DNA of 64,000 bases from Pigmentiphaga humi (lineage in GTDB: Bacteria > Pseudomonadota > Gammaproteobacteria > Burkholderiales > Burkholderiaceae_B), in NCBI RefSeq assembly GCF_900606115.1, contig NZ_UWPJ01000029.1:62001-126000 (forward strand), given 5' to 3'. Numbering within the stretch: position 1 is the first letter of the stretch; each line of letters opens with the position of its first letter. Positions 7,688 through 15,799 of this stretch are shown piece after piece. A program made the position numbers and the translations under genes. The notes beneath the pieces were generated by a model. It was not told the DNA's origin, did not search any database, and saw only the letters and a program-made list of their open reading frames with translations.

Positions 7688-7705
7688 TTTCAACATATGC
7701 TGAAA
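7688..7705. promoter_or_regulatory. Operator palindrome 2 of the AbiE-like operon
   Basis: An 18-base near-palindrome, TTTCAACATATGCTGAAA, 67 bases centre-to-centre from the first. Both fit TTTCA(A/G)CAT..GCTGAAA. Paired sites around the promoter are typical of AbiEi-type cooperative autoregulation. Confidence 0.6.
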
Positions 7706-8236
7706 CCATTCCATAGAGTGAAATTGCCTGTAGACGAAAGGAGCAAAGACTGGGCTCCATGGAGCGGAAACCGCATGGTGCCTGTTGGAGCAGCAGCTTG
7801 CCAGTGTGCGCGGAACTGGTACAAAATGCGGTACATTCCCGCTCTCCGAACGGGAGTAACCTTTTATAAATCAATGGGTTGGGTGCTTGATGTTGTTCCC
7901 TTCACCCGCTCCAGTCCGCTGACATCCAGGGTTTTCAGGGATGGCTAGTTAGTGATCAAGCTCTTGATCTTCCAAAAGAATCTCCGGATCCGCATAGTCT
8001 GCCGACGAAGGCCGTTAAACTGCTTATTCCCCTCGGCGCTGGGATGAGACACACGCCCTTTCTCCGCTCCGCTGCAAATGGCGGGAGAAAATCATAGTTG
8101 TCGCTTTCGCCTTGCAATTTGTCGGGCGGCTGCTTCGCGTCTGAAGGCGGTTGCCAGAATTGCTGGTATCCGACTGAATGAGAAGGATCGAAAGCTGCCG
8201 ATGATGACAGACAGCTGTCGTTCCTGTTTAGTCCGA
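7706..8236. other. Gap without a supported gene; possible decayed element boundary
   Basis: About 530 bases with no frame that has both a start context and a recognisable product. The hexamer GGTACA occurs twice, at 7818-7823 and 7830-7835, followed by a CCCG/CGGG hairpin at about 7838-7854. It could be a leftover recombination site of an integrating element, but no integrase is present. Confidence 0.35.
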
Positions 8237-8707
8237 TCACCGTCTGCGTTTGGCTGCAAGCACAAGCGCATTCCAATCATCCGGCGGATCCCCTCTATCC
8301 AGCATCTTCCTGAATACACGATAAGCATCGTCGTCGCTTTCGTAGGCGCGTTTTGTGTCTTCATTATTGACCCACGCTATCACGATGATCTTGCTGGCCG
8401 CGTGATATCGAAAGAACAATCGGTGCTGTTGGAAGAATTTGGCTCGGAACCAGTGTTTGTGCTGGTCTCTCAGCGTTCCACCTTGCCGGTATTCCGCTCG
8501 CGTCGGGTCTTGGGGGATGATCTCGAAAGCCAATCGCGCAATGGCAGCCAGGCGCTTCGTGGCATTGCGTCGATGGTATCCGTCCGGATCCTTGCGTTTC
8601 AGGGATTCGACTTGCTTCTGCAGACTATCCAGTTGCGCACGAAAGAGCGGATGCAGGTAGATGGTCCAACCGTTGACGGTAACGGGGGCGCTCGATTCAG
8701 CCGTCAT
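8237..8707 (-). CDS. yhaV: Type II toxin YhaV family ribonuclease
   Basis: A 156-aa protein with the family pattern throughout: VNGWTIYLHPLF near the N-terminus, KRKDPDGYHRRNATKRLAAI in the middle, HWFRAKFFQQHRLFFRY, then VIAWVNNEDTKRAYESDDDAYRVFRKMLDRG.PPDDW. YhaV is a RelE-like mRNA endoribonuclease neutralised by PrlF (SohA). The length matches the E. coli protein. The start overlaps the end of the antitoxin gene by four bases, so the two are coupled. The region around it lacks other mobile genes. Confidence 0.93.
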   Translation of the reverse strand: MTAESSAPVTVNGWTIYLHPLFRAQLDSLQKQVESLKRKDPDGYHRRNATKRLAAIARLAFEIIPQDPTRAEYRQGGTLRDQHKHWFRAKFFQQHRLFFRYHAASKIIVIAWVNNEDTKRAYESDDDAYRVFRKMLDRGDPPDDWNALVLAAKRRR

Positions 8708-9036
8708 TCGTCATCTGCGGACAGCGGTGCATCGAAGTCGATATTTCCAGCCTCGCGCGATGCCTTTTCCATGGAAGCACGCAAGTCGCTCGATAAGGGC
8801 ACTAGGCGTTCCGGATGCGACGCGATGTCGTGGGCGAGGAAAGCCAGGAATGCTCCAAGCGCGGGGTCTTCATCATCGGCATCTTCGGCACGCGAGAGCA
8901 CCACCTCTCCGTTGGCTCGGATGCTGTAGTGGATCTTGTCGCGTTTTTTCAGGCCAAGGGCGCGTCTTACCGTTTCAGGAACGGTGGTCTGGTAGCGTTC
9001 GGTAAGGGTGGACTCAACGTCAAGGGTTGTGGGCAT
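8704..9036 (-). CDS. prlF: PrlF-family antitoxin of the YhaV pair
   Basis: 110 residues from the ATG at 9036. A longer frame would extend through the operator palindrome, so the internal start is chosen. The N-terminus (LTERYQTTVPETVRRALGLKKRDKIHYSI) is an AbrB-like swapped-hairpin DNA-binding domain, and the acidic C-terminal part would wrap the toxin. PrlF neutralises YhaV and the complex represses the operon. The large palindrome 23 bases upstream is the expected operator. Confidence 0.9.
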   Translation of the reverse strand: MPTTLDVESTLTERYQTTVPETVRRALGLKKRDKIHYSIRANGEVVLSRAEDADDEDPALGAFLAFLAHDIASHPERLVPLSSDLRASMEKASREAGNIDFDAPLSADDE

Positions 9037-9058
9037 GATGATCTCGCAAGAGTAGATG

Positions 9059-9090
9059 AGACATGGTAATGCAATTGCATTACCATGTCT
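9059..9090. promoter_or_regulatory. 32-bp perfect palindrome, PrlF/YhaV operator
   Basis: Positions 9059-9090 read identically on both strands, centred on GCAATTGC with outer arms AGACATGG/CCATGTCT. It lies immediately upstream of the PrlF gene. AbrB-type antitoxins bind such symmetric sites, so autoregulation by PrlF or PrlF-YhaV is likely. The symmetry is exact; binding is inferred. Confidence 0.75.
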
Positions 9091-9399
9091 ATGTAGAGTC
9101 GCAATCGAGGCCATGGCAGCTATCACGACGCCCCCCGATGTCTCTCACCGACTGGTGCTGACCACGGAATCCAACCGCGGTGGTCGACGGTGTTGGGACG
9201 GGTGTGCCCCGTTTCTGTCCCGTTGGGCGGTAGTGATTGAATCTCCAGCCTGATCGGTTCATTAAGGGCTAAGGCCAACAGGCCAGTGGCGGCCTGTCCA
9301 ATTCCACATGGCCTGATGCCGAAGCAACCCGTTGTGAGTTCATGACGGCTACCCACCGCTCGGACAAACGTTTCGGCCCGGGTTGATATGTCGTCTTGT
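9091..9399. other. Gap without a supported gene
   Basis: About 310 bases between the PrlF operator and the repeats ahead of the XRE gene. Only short overlapping frames without motifs are present. I see no RNA gene or insertion-sequence end. Confidence 0.45.
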
Positions 9400-9500
9400 A
9401 TTCAGATATGAATTAAGAATTTACTTAAGTGTTCATATATGAATTGATACTCAGGGATTGGCGGGTTGATCGCAGTTTGTCTGTGTACTCAAATATGAAC
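9400..9500. promoter_or_regulatory. Three TTCA.ATATGAA operator repeats upstream of the orphan XRE gene
   Basis: ATTCAGATATGAAT at 9400-9413, TTCATATATGAA at 9432-9443 (a perfect palindrome) and TCAAATATGAAC at 9489-9500 share one consensus. They lie in an AT-rich stretch ending about 40 bases before the start of the XRE gene. Clustered copies upstream of an XRE regulator suggest cooperative autorepression, as in HipB-type operons. Confidence 0.6.
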
Positions 9501-9541
9501 GCCTAATGATTGTTTTTAACCCTATCTGAGCAGGCGCAAAC

Positions 9542-9955
9542 ATGCCATCTTCCGAGCCGAGAAATCCTGGCCCACGGGTTGTGTTGCCGCGCCCCGTAGA
9601 GCGCGCGTTGCACCGCCTTGGGCAGGACATCTCGATTGCGCGCCGTGTGCGCCGCCTAAGCCAGGAAGACCTGGCACAGCGTATTGGCACGTCACTGAGC
9701 ACACTCAGGCGCATGGAAGACGGCTATCCCGGCACCGCCCTGCATACTTTTCTGCGTGCCTTGCATGTACTGGGCCATCTCGAGGACGTGGTAAAGGTGA
9801 TGGCCACGGAGAATGACAGGCTGGGGATGGAGCTGGTGCGGGAGCAGTTGCCGCAACGGGTGCGAACATTCCGTGGGAACAAACCACGAGCTGACCGTCC
9901 CGCTGCCGCCAAAGAGAGCGCCGCTGATGACGCCGATGAGTTGGAGGGCTTCTGA
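9542..9955 (+). CDS. XRE-family (HipB-like) regulator, no toxin partner visible
   Basis: 137 residues with a helix-turn-helix at about 28-80 (DISIARRVRRLSQEDLAQRIGTSLSTLRRMEDG), a helix LVREQLPQRV and an acidic C-terminal end. The pattern resembles HipB-type antitoxins that precede a HipA kinase gene, but no HipA frame follows: the next gene is the convergent MarR gene at 10127-10648. It is either a solitary regulator or what remains of a toxin-antitoxin pair. It is the last gene of the accessory region. Confidence 0.75.
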   Translation: MPSSEPRNPGPRVVLPRPVERALHRLGQDISIARRVRRLSQEDLAQRIGTSLSTLRRMEDGYPGTALHTFLRALHVLGHLEDVVKVMATENDRLGMELVREQLPQRVRTFRGNKPRADRPAAAKESAADDADELEGF

Positions 9956-10126
9956 CGCCGGTCAAGGCATCCCGGCGTCAGGCTTTGAAGGGCATCGGAG
10001 CTCCAGCGGCCAGGTCTTGGGGCGGCTATCTCCGGGTAGCGGCAAACGCAGCGCGTTCAGCCACGACGAGCGTTGGTTGCGAGATGCGCGGTCGGCCATG
10101 TGCCCCTATTAGTGGGGTCTGCCCCA

Positions 10127-10648
10127 TCAGGCCGTATCGCCAGCGTACTCAATAGACGTCCCAGCATAAAACAGCAGAATGGACAGAGCCTGTTCCTTTT
10201 CCTCCTCGCTGAGGCTGCCGGTAAACGCGTCGACATCGGCCTGGACGGCGGCGTCGATGCCCGTCAGCAGGGCGATGCCGGTGTCGGTGACGGTGACCCG
10301 GGTCTCGCGCCGGTCTTCGCCTTCGCGGCTGCGGACGGCATGGCCGCTGTCGACCAGCGCGCGCACCAGGCTGGAGGCGAAGGCCTGGGAGATGTCGAGC
10401 CGGTCGGCGATGTCCTTGACGCGCAGGCTCTTGCTGGGGCTTCCGTAGACCTGGATCAGCGCCTGGTGCGCAAGCGGGTCGATGTGCGCCTGCCTGGCTT
10501 GTTCCTCGACCATGCGGAACACTTTGCGCAGCAGGTAGCGAGCGCTGGCGATGCCCTTGAAATAGACGTGCTTGTCCTTGCGCGAGCGGGACCGGACGGT
10601 GGCCTGGCGGCGTTTCTCCAGTCTTTGAGCGTCTATGGTGTCCGCCAC
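10127..10648 (-). CDS. MarR-family transcriptional regulator of the HpaB-like operon
   Basis: 173 residues with a winged helix in the middle (LRVKDIADRLDISQAFASSLVRALVDSGHAVRSREGEDRRETRVTVTDTG) and flanking dimerisation helices, a normal MarR length. It is divergent from the HpaB-like operon, and the palindrome TTAGTTAACTAA lies in the shared gap. MarR proteins usually release DNA when an aromatic ligand binds, so the ligand is probably the operon's substrate or an intermediate. Confidence 0.88.
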   Translation of the reverse strand: MADTIDAQRLEKRRQATVRSRSRKDKHVYFKGIASARYLLRKVFRMVEEQARQAHIDPLAHQALIQVYGSPSKSLRVKDIADRLDISQAFASSLVRALVDSGHAVRSREGEDRRETRVTVTDTGIALLTGIDAAVQADVDAFTGSLSEEEKEQALSILLFYAGTSIEYAGDTA

Positions 10649-10744
10649 CTCGTGGTCTCCTTTGGGCTGTGCTGTCGTGGCCGCACCGCAGCGTGCATGG
10701 CGGCTCCGGCATTGTAATCAGCGTCCCTCATTCTCGTATTTATA

Positions 10745-10767
10745 TTAGTTAACTAAACTAGTTGACA
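10745..10767. promoter_or_regulatory. MarR operator and promoter of the HpaB-like operon
   Basis: TTAGTTAACTAA at 10745-10756 is a perfect 12-base palindrome and is followed by AACTAGTT at 10756-10763. A TTGACA hexamer at 10762-10767 overlaps the second site, with a weak TAGGAT 18 bases further on. A repressor bound here would block the promoter reading toward the HpaB-like gene. Confidence 0.55.
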
Positions 10768-10937
10768 GATATATATGGTCGTAATTAGGATGTTGTAAAG
10801 GGTTCGGCGAAACCGCGGCGCGCAGCTGGCGACGGGGACCGGTGCGGGCGATCGTGCGTGTCTCGGATGCCCGTTCCCTTGCTGCTGGATGCGTTTCCTT
10901 TTCCTTCCACGAACGATCGTGTTGTTCGGAGAGCCGC

Positions 10938-12449
10938 ATGAACATGCCCGTCCCGAGGTCTGCCGTCCTGCCTGGAGGGCTGCGCACCGGAGCCGATTAC
11001 GTCGACGCCATCCGGGACGACGGCCGCACCGTGTACTACAACGGGGAGGTGGTCCGCGACGTGGCCGCGCACCCGGCTTTCCGTGGGGCGGTCGAGTCCG
11101 TAGCGTCTCTCTACGATCTCGCGGCTTGCCCCGACAACATCGACAGCATGACGTACGAGGTCGATGGCACCGGCAGGCGTGCGCTGCATTGCTATCGCGT
11201 CCCCCGCTCGGTGGAGGAGTTGCGCGCGGCGCGCGGCATGTCCGCGGCCTGGGCCGAAGCGACGTGCGGGCTGATGGGGCGCACGCCCGATCACGTGGCC
11301 GGTTTTCTTTCCGGGTTCGCCGCCAAGCCGGCGCTGTTCGCCTCGGCCGGGGCGGGCTATGGAGAGAACGTGGAACGTTTTTTCCAATTCGCCCGGGACC
11401 GGCATCTGTATGTGTCCTACGCCATCGTGCCGCCCCAGATCGACCGCAGCAAGCCGGCGCACCAGCAGTCCGATCCGACCTTGTACGCCGGCGTCGTGGC
11501 CGAGCGCGACGGCGGCATCGTGATCAAGGGGGCGCAGCAATTGGCCACGGGCGCGGTGTTGTCCGACTACATATACGTGAGCTGTATCCATCCGCTCCAG
11601 CCCGGCGATGAGAACTATGCGTTCGGTGTCGTCATCCCGATGAATGCGCCGGGCCTGAAGGTCTACAGCCGAAAATCGTTCGCCCACGGCGGCGATGCAC
11701 GCGACTATCCCTTGTCCGCGCGATTCGACGAGACCGACGCGCTGCTGGTGCTCGACGACGTGTTCGTGCCTTGGGAGCACGTTTTCATCTATCGGAACCT
11801 GGACGTGTGCTGGAACCAGTGGTGGAAGACGCCGGCGCATTCGTACGGCAACTACCAGGCTCAGGTGCGCTACGCGACCAAGCTGCGCTTTTTGCTGGGA
11901 CTGGCCAAGCGGATAACCGAGATCACCGGCGTGGACGCCATGCCGCCGGTGCGCCAGCAGCTGGGCGAACTGGCGGCCCAGGCGACCATCGTCGAGTTGA
12001 TGATCGACGCCCAGGAAAGCCGGGCGACCGTCGATGGCGACGGCGTGGTTTGGCCGGCCAAGTCGGCGCTGTACGCGGTGATGTCGCTGCAAGGCCAGTT
12101 GAATTCGCGCATGGTGGATATGCTGCGCGAGCTGTCGGGCGGCTCGATGATCATGCTGCCGTCGTCGCTGGCCGATTTCGACCACCCGGATGTGGCGCGC
12201 GACCTGGAGCGCTACATCGCTTCGCCGGGCTATCCGGCACGCGACCGCGTGGCGTTGTTGAAGATGGCCTGGGACCTGATCGGCAGCGAGTTCGCCGGCC
12301 GCCACCAGCAGTACGAGAAGTTCTATGGCGGGGCGTCGTTCCTGGTCAAGCAGAACATGTTCCGGACCTACGATTTCGATGCGGCCACTTCCCTGGTGGA
12401 TCGCGCGCTGGCCGGCGTGGCGGCGCCGGCGGACGGGGCCGCGGCTTGA
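10938..12449 (+). CDS. HpaB-like FADH2-dependent 4-hydroxyphenylacetate 3-monooxygenase family protein
   Basis: 503 residues from the ATG at 10938, with GGAGAG just upstream. The sequence follows the HpaB/PvcC family: RTGADYVDAIRDDGRTVYYNGE at the start, the acyl-CoA-dehydrogenase-like middle (SYAIVPPQIDRSKPAHQ), LDDVFVPWEHVF, and the C-terminal helical domain (GSMIMLPSSLADFDHP). These enzymes use reduced FAD from a separate reductase (HpaC) to hydroxylate phenols. No reductase gene lies nearby, so one is supplied from elsewhere. The family covers other phenolic substrates and some dehydratases. It heads an operon with CMD, 2OG-oxygenase and Bug genes. Confidence 0.85.
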   Translation: MNMPVPRSAVLPGGLRTGADYVDAIRDDGRTVYYNGEVVRDVAAHPAFRGAVESVASLYDLAACPDNIDSMTYEVDGTGRRALHCYRVPRSVEELRAARGMSAAWAEATCGLMGRTPDHVAGFLSGFAAKPALFASAGAGYGENVERFFQFARDRHLYVSYAIVPPQIDRSKPAHQQSDPTLYAGVVAERDGGIVIKGAQQLATGAVLSDYIYVSCIHPLQPGDENYAFGVVIPMNAPGLKVYSRKSFAHGGDARDYPLSARFDETDALLVLDDVFVPWEHVFIYRNLDVCWNQWWKTPAHSYGNYQAQVRYATKLRFLLGLAKRITEITGVDAMPPVRQQLGELAAQATIVELMIDAQESRATVDGDGVVWPAKSALYAVMSLQGQLNSRMVDMLRELSGGSMIMLPSSLADFDHPDVARDLERYIASPGYPARDRVALLKMAWDLIGSEFAGRHQQYEKFYGGASFLVKQNMFRTYDFDAATSLVDRALAGVAAPADGAAA

Positions 12450-12474
12450 GGCGGCCCGTATCTGGAGAGTGACG

Positions 12475-12861
12475 ATGGACGAACGTTTTACCAAGGGCCT
12501 GGCCACGCGCAAGCAGGTGCTGGGCGAGATGCCGGTGGCGCAGCGGGTGGCCTCGGCGCAGGGCGAGTTGAACGCGGACCTGCAGAAGTATCTGACCGAG
12601 TTCGCCTGGGGAGACATCTGGTCGCGCGGCCAGCTCAGCCTGCGCGATCGCAGCCTGGCGACGATTTCCATGCTGGCCGCGCAGAATCGCCCCACTGAAC
12701 TGAAGACGCACATCGAAGGCGCGCTGAACAACGGCGTGACGATGGAGGAGGTCGCGGAGGTCTTTCTGCACGCCGCGGTCTATTGCGGCTTCCCGGCTGC
12801 GATGACCTGCATGCGGCTGGCCAAGGAAGTGGCGGCGGCGCGCCAGGGCGCGGCAGGCTAG
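12475..12861 (+). CDS. Carboxymuconolactone decarboxylase family protein
   Basis: A 128-aa all-helical protein typical of the CMD/AhpD-like family in length and pattern (FAWGDIWSRGQLSLRDRSLATISMLAAQNRPTELKTHIEGALNNGVT.EE..E...HAAVYCGFPAA). The usual AhpD CxxC pair is absent, pointing to the PcaC-like branch, which decarboxylates ring-cleavage lactones in the beta-ketoadipate pathway. It starts 25 bases after the HpaB-like gene behind GGAGAG. It probably acts on a downstream intermediate of the same pathway. Confidence 0.85.
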   Translation: MDERFTKGLATRKQVLGEMPVAQRVASAQGELNADLQKYLTEFAWGDIWSRGQLSLRDRSLATISMLAAQNRPTELKTHIEGALNNGVTMEEVAEVFLHAAVYCGFPAAMTCMRLAKEVAAARQGAAG

Positions 12862-12927
12862 CGCCACGGGTTTCTGCATTCGTGCAATCGGCGCGGACGG
12901 GATGTCCGCATTTGCTTGGGGATGATC

Positions 12928-13959
12928 ATGGCTTTGCCCGAGTTCAAGAAAGTCTTTGCCCACGAAGTACCTGTCATCGATCTGTCGGTGCTGCAATCCG
13001 GCGATCCGGCGGCGTACCGCGACATTGCCCACCGCATCGCCGAGGCCTCCCACAGCATCGGCTTCTTCTACGTGGTGAACCACGGCATGCCGGCCAGCCG
13101 CATCGACGCCATGTTCGACGTCGCCAAGCGCTTTTTCGCGTTGCCGCTGGAAGAGAAGATGGCGATTCGCCTGGCGCTGTCCGACAAATACCGCGGTTAT
13201 CTGCCGTTCAAGATGATGGGCGCGGATCCGAGCCTGAAGGGCAATCTGCACGAAGCCTTCCAGATCCACACCGAACTGCCGCCCGACCATCCGGCCGTGC
13301 TGGCCGGCAAGCCCTTGCACGGCGCCAACCAGTGGCCGGCGTCGCTGCCCGAACTCAAGACGGAGATGCTCGCCTACTTCCGGGACATGTCGGTGCTGTC
13401 GCAGACGTTCCTGCGCATGTTCGCGGTCGGCCTGGACCTGCCGCCGGATTCGTTTACCCGGTATTTCCAGAGTCCGATGATGCAGCTGCGCATCATGCAT
13501 TACCCCCCGCAGGAGCCGACCGAGTCCGGCGATCACCTGGGCACGCGGCCGCACACGGATTCCGGAGCCTTCACCTTTCTCGCGCAGGACGAGGTCGGCG
13601 GCCTGGAGATCCTCAGCCCGGCCGGCGACTGGATCACCGTGCCGCCGCTGCGCGGCAGCTTCGTGATCAATATCGGCGAGATGATGAAGATATGGACCGA
13701 CGGCATGTATGCCGCCACGCCGCACCGCGTGATCAATCGCTATGGGCTGGAGCGCTATTCCATGCCGTTCTTCGCCACGCCGGACTTCGACGCGGTGATT
13801 ACGCCGCTGCTGTCCAACCCGGACCGCGACAAGGCGGCCGAGCCGCCCAAGTTCGCCACCTCGGTGGCGGGGGACAGGCCGATTACCTGCGGCGAGATCC
13901 TGACGTATCTGTACGGCCGCATATGGCCGTCGACCAAGGTTCAGAGGGTGGATGCCTAG
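12928..13959 (+). CDS. 2-oxoglutarate/Fe(II)-dependent oxygenase (isopenicillin N synthase-like)
   Basis: 343 residues with the non-haem iron triad H209-x-D211 (RPHTDSG) and H266 (TPHRVIN), and the distal RYS element that holds 2-oxoglutarate. The N-terminal DIOX_N part (VPVIDLSVL... GFFYVVNHG) is also present. The start at 12928 is preferred because GGGGA sits 5 bases upstream; ATG at 12922 and TTG at 12916 are alternatives. It lies third in the operon, 66 bases after the CMD gene. Such enzymes hydroxylate or cleave small molecules; the substrate is unknown. Confidence 0.88.
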   Translation: MALPEFKKVFAHEVPVIDLSVLQSGDPAAYRDIAHRIAEASHSIGFFYVVNHGMPASRIDAMFDVAKRFFALPLEEKMAIRLALSDKYRGYLPFKMMGADPSLKGNLHEAFQIHTELPPDHPAVLAGKPLHGANQWPASLPELKTEMLAYFRDMSVLSQTFLRMFAVGLDLPPDSFTRYFQSPMMQLRIMHYPPQEPTESGDHLGTRPHTDSGAFTFLAQDEVGGLEILSPAGDWITVPPLRGSFVINIGEMMKIWTDGMYAATPHRVINRYGLERYSMPFFATPDFDAVITPLLSNPDRDKAAEPPKFATSVAGDRPITCGEILTYLYGRIWPSTKVQRVDA

Positions 13960-14019
13960 CCAGGCCGGCCATCGAAGGCAGTGTCCAAGGCAAGTCAAGA
14001 CTATCGGGGTGATCGCATC

Positions 14020-14973
14020 ATGAGAAGCGCAAAATGGGCGGGGGTGTTCGCAGTGCTGTTTTCTCTGGCCGGACCGGCAGCCGCGCAGGACGGCTATCCG
14101 ACGCGGCCGGTGCAGTTGATCTATCCGTTCGGCAGCGGCGGGACCGACTCGCTGTTCCGCGTGTTCGCCATGGCGATGGGCAAGCAGGGCGGCGAGCAGT
14201 TCGTCTACATCAACCGGGAGGGCGCTTCGGGGGCCATCGGCGCCGCTTCGGTGGCGCGGGCCCAGCCGGATGGCTATACGTTGATGATCGGGCCCTCTAT
14301 CGTCATGACCAATCTGCCCTACACGCAGAAGGACTTGTCCTATACCTTCGACTCCTTCGATTTCGTCTGCCAGTTGAACGTCAACGCCTTCGTGCTGGCG
14401 GTTCGCGCAGACTCGCCGTACAAGCGGCTGGAGGACCTGCTCGACGCGGCGCGCAAGAGCCCCGGCAAATTCAACTACGGGCATTCCGGCACGTATACCG
14501 ACGTTCATCTCAACATGCTGACCCTGGCCAAACAGGCGGGTGTGCAAGTGCAGGACATCGCCTACCGTGGCGACGGCCCCAATTTGCTCCGGCTGCTGGC
14601 GGGAGACCTGGAGTTCACCATCAATTCGGTGGTGTCGGTCGCGTCTCGCAACGACGTGCGTCCGCTGGCGGTGTTCTGGGACCGCCGCCATCCCGCGCTG
14701 CCGGATGTGCCATCGGTCGTCGAATTGGGCTACTCCAGCTTCTTCACTGGCTACCAGGGCGTCTACGCCCCCAAGGGCACGCCGAAACCGGTGATCGGCA
14801 AGCTCGAGGACATGTGCATGAAGGCGGTGCAAACCGAGGAATACCAAACCGCGGCGCAGAAGCAGGGCGCGGCGGTGGTGCCCATGAGGAGCGAGCCCTT
14901 TGCCGCCGAGGCGCGCAAGAACTACGAAACCAAGGGCAAGCTGTTCGGCGAATTGGGGGTGCAGCCGCAGTAG
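14020..14973 (+). CDS. Bug/TctC-family periplasmic solute receptor
   Basis: 317 residues with a signal peptide (to about residue 22, LAGPAAAQDG) followed by the Bug pattern YPTRPVQLIYPFGSGGTDS, VARAQPDGYTL and AYRGDGPNLLRLLAGDLEF. Bug proteins bind carboxylates or aromatic acids in the periplasm. No TctA/TctB membrane partners occur in the window, so this is one of the many orphan receptors typical of Bordetella relatives. It is fourth in the HpaB-like operon and may deliver the pathway substrate. It diverges from the usual core, with PFGSGGTDS in place of PFAPGGxxD. Confidence 0.88.
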   Translation: MRSAKWAGVFAVLFSLAGPAAAQDGYPTRPVQLIYPFGSGGTDSLFRVFAMAMGKQGGEQFVYINREGASGAIGAASVARAQPDGYTLMIGPSIVMTNLPYTQKDLSYTFDSFDFVCQLNVNAFVLAVRADSPYKRLEDLLDAARKSPGKFNYGHSGTYTDVHLNMLTLAKQAGVQVQDIAYRGDGPNLLRLLAGDLEFTINSVVSVASRNDVRPLAVFWDRRHPALPDVPSVVELGYSSFFTGYQGVYAPKGTPKPVIGKLEDMCMKAVQTEEYQTAAQKQGAAVVPMRSEPFAAEARKNYETKGKLFGELGVQPQ

Positions 14974-14982
14974 CGGAGGCGC

Positions 14983-15001
14983 GCGGCACTGGCAGTGCCG
15001 C
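14983..15001. terminator. Hairpin between convergent Bug and TauE genes
   Basis: GCGGCACT and AGTGCCGC form an 8-bp stem around GGC. It lies in the 33-base gap between convergent genes, so it could stop transcription from either side. There is no T run. Confidence 0.5.
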
Positions 15002-15006
15002 CGCGT

Positions 15007-15759
15007 TCAGCCTGCCAGGGTGGCCCAGATCAGGCTCGCCCCGGACAGGATCAGCAGGCCGCATACCAGCCACTCCACCGCCCGGCGCGAAAAACGCGGC
15101 GGATGCCGGGCCTGCCACCAGGACACCCCGGCCACCGCCGGGATCGCCGAGACCGCCAGGAGCAGCGAGCGCCACGAAAGTTCGCCGCTGCCGGCCACCA
15201 GCACCAGGCGCAGGGCGGCGTTGGCGGCGAACATGATGAACAGGCATTCCTTGACGCGGCCCCTGTCCATGGGCTCGCGATACAGGTGGTAGACCATGGG
15301 CGGGCCGGAGGTGGAGAACAGGCCGCCCAGCAGTCCCGACAGCGTGCCGTAGAACCAGAGCGCGGGCTTGCCCGACGGGCGTGGGCGCGGCGCGCGCTGC
15401 GCGAGCAGCAGCAGCGAACATCCGATGATGGCCGCGCCGAGCGTCAGGCGCAGCACGTGCATGGCGTTGTTGCTCAGCCATGCCAGCACGATCACTCCCG
15501 CCAGCACGCCGAGCAGGCTGCTGGCGAGAATGGGGCGCAGCAGTTCCCAATCGAATGAAATGCGGTGGTAGCGCCAATAGGCCCAGGCATTGACGAGGCT
15601 CAGGACGCTGGCCACGTTGGCGGCATCGGTGATGGGCATGATCCCCAGCGCGCCGACCATGCCCAGCAGCAGCAGGGCGAACGCAAAACCCGTGAGCGTC
15701 TGGCAATACGCGGCGACGGCCACGCAGACGAGGAACAGAAAGAAAGTCAGCAAGGTCAT
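15007..15759 (-). CDS. TauE/SafE-family membrane permease
   Basis: 250 residues from the ATG at 15759. Eight or so hydrophobic segments run through the protein, with the family turn GLLGGLFSTSGPPMVYH in the middle. TauE/SafE proteins export or import sulfonates and other organic anions. The substrate is not readable. The gene is transcribed away from the LysR gene upstream on the same strand and may belong with it. Confidence 0.85.
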   Translation of the reverse strand: MTLLTFFLFLVCVAVAAYCQTLTGFAFALLLLGMVGALGIMPITDAANVASVLSLVNAWAYWRYHRISFDWELLRPILASSLLGVLAGVIVLAWLSNNAMHVLRLTLGAAIIGCSLLLLAQRAPRPRPSGKPALWFYGTLSGLLGGLFSTSGPPMVYHLYREPMDRGRVKECLFIMFAANAALRLVLVAGSGELSWRSLLLAVSAIPAVAGVSWWQARHPPRFSRRAVEWLVCGLLILSGASLIWATLAG

Positions 15760-15799
15760 GGGTGGGCATGCTACCGGAGAACGGGCCGGCAGTCGGGCT

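Noticed and set aside
9037-9126. Longer N-terminus of the PrlF antitoxin
   Set aside because: It would translate through the palindrome; the conserved domain starts right after the ATG at 9036.
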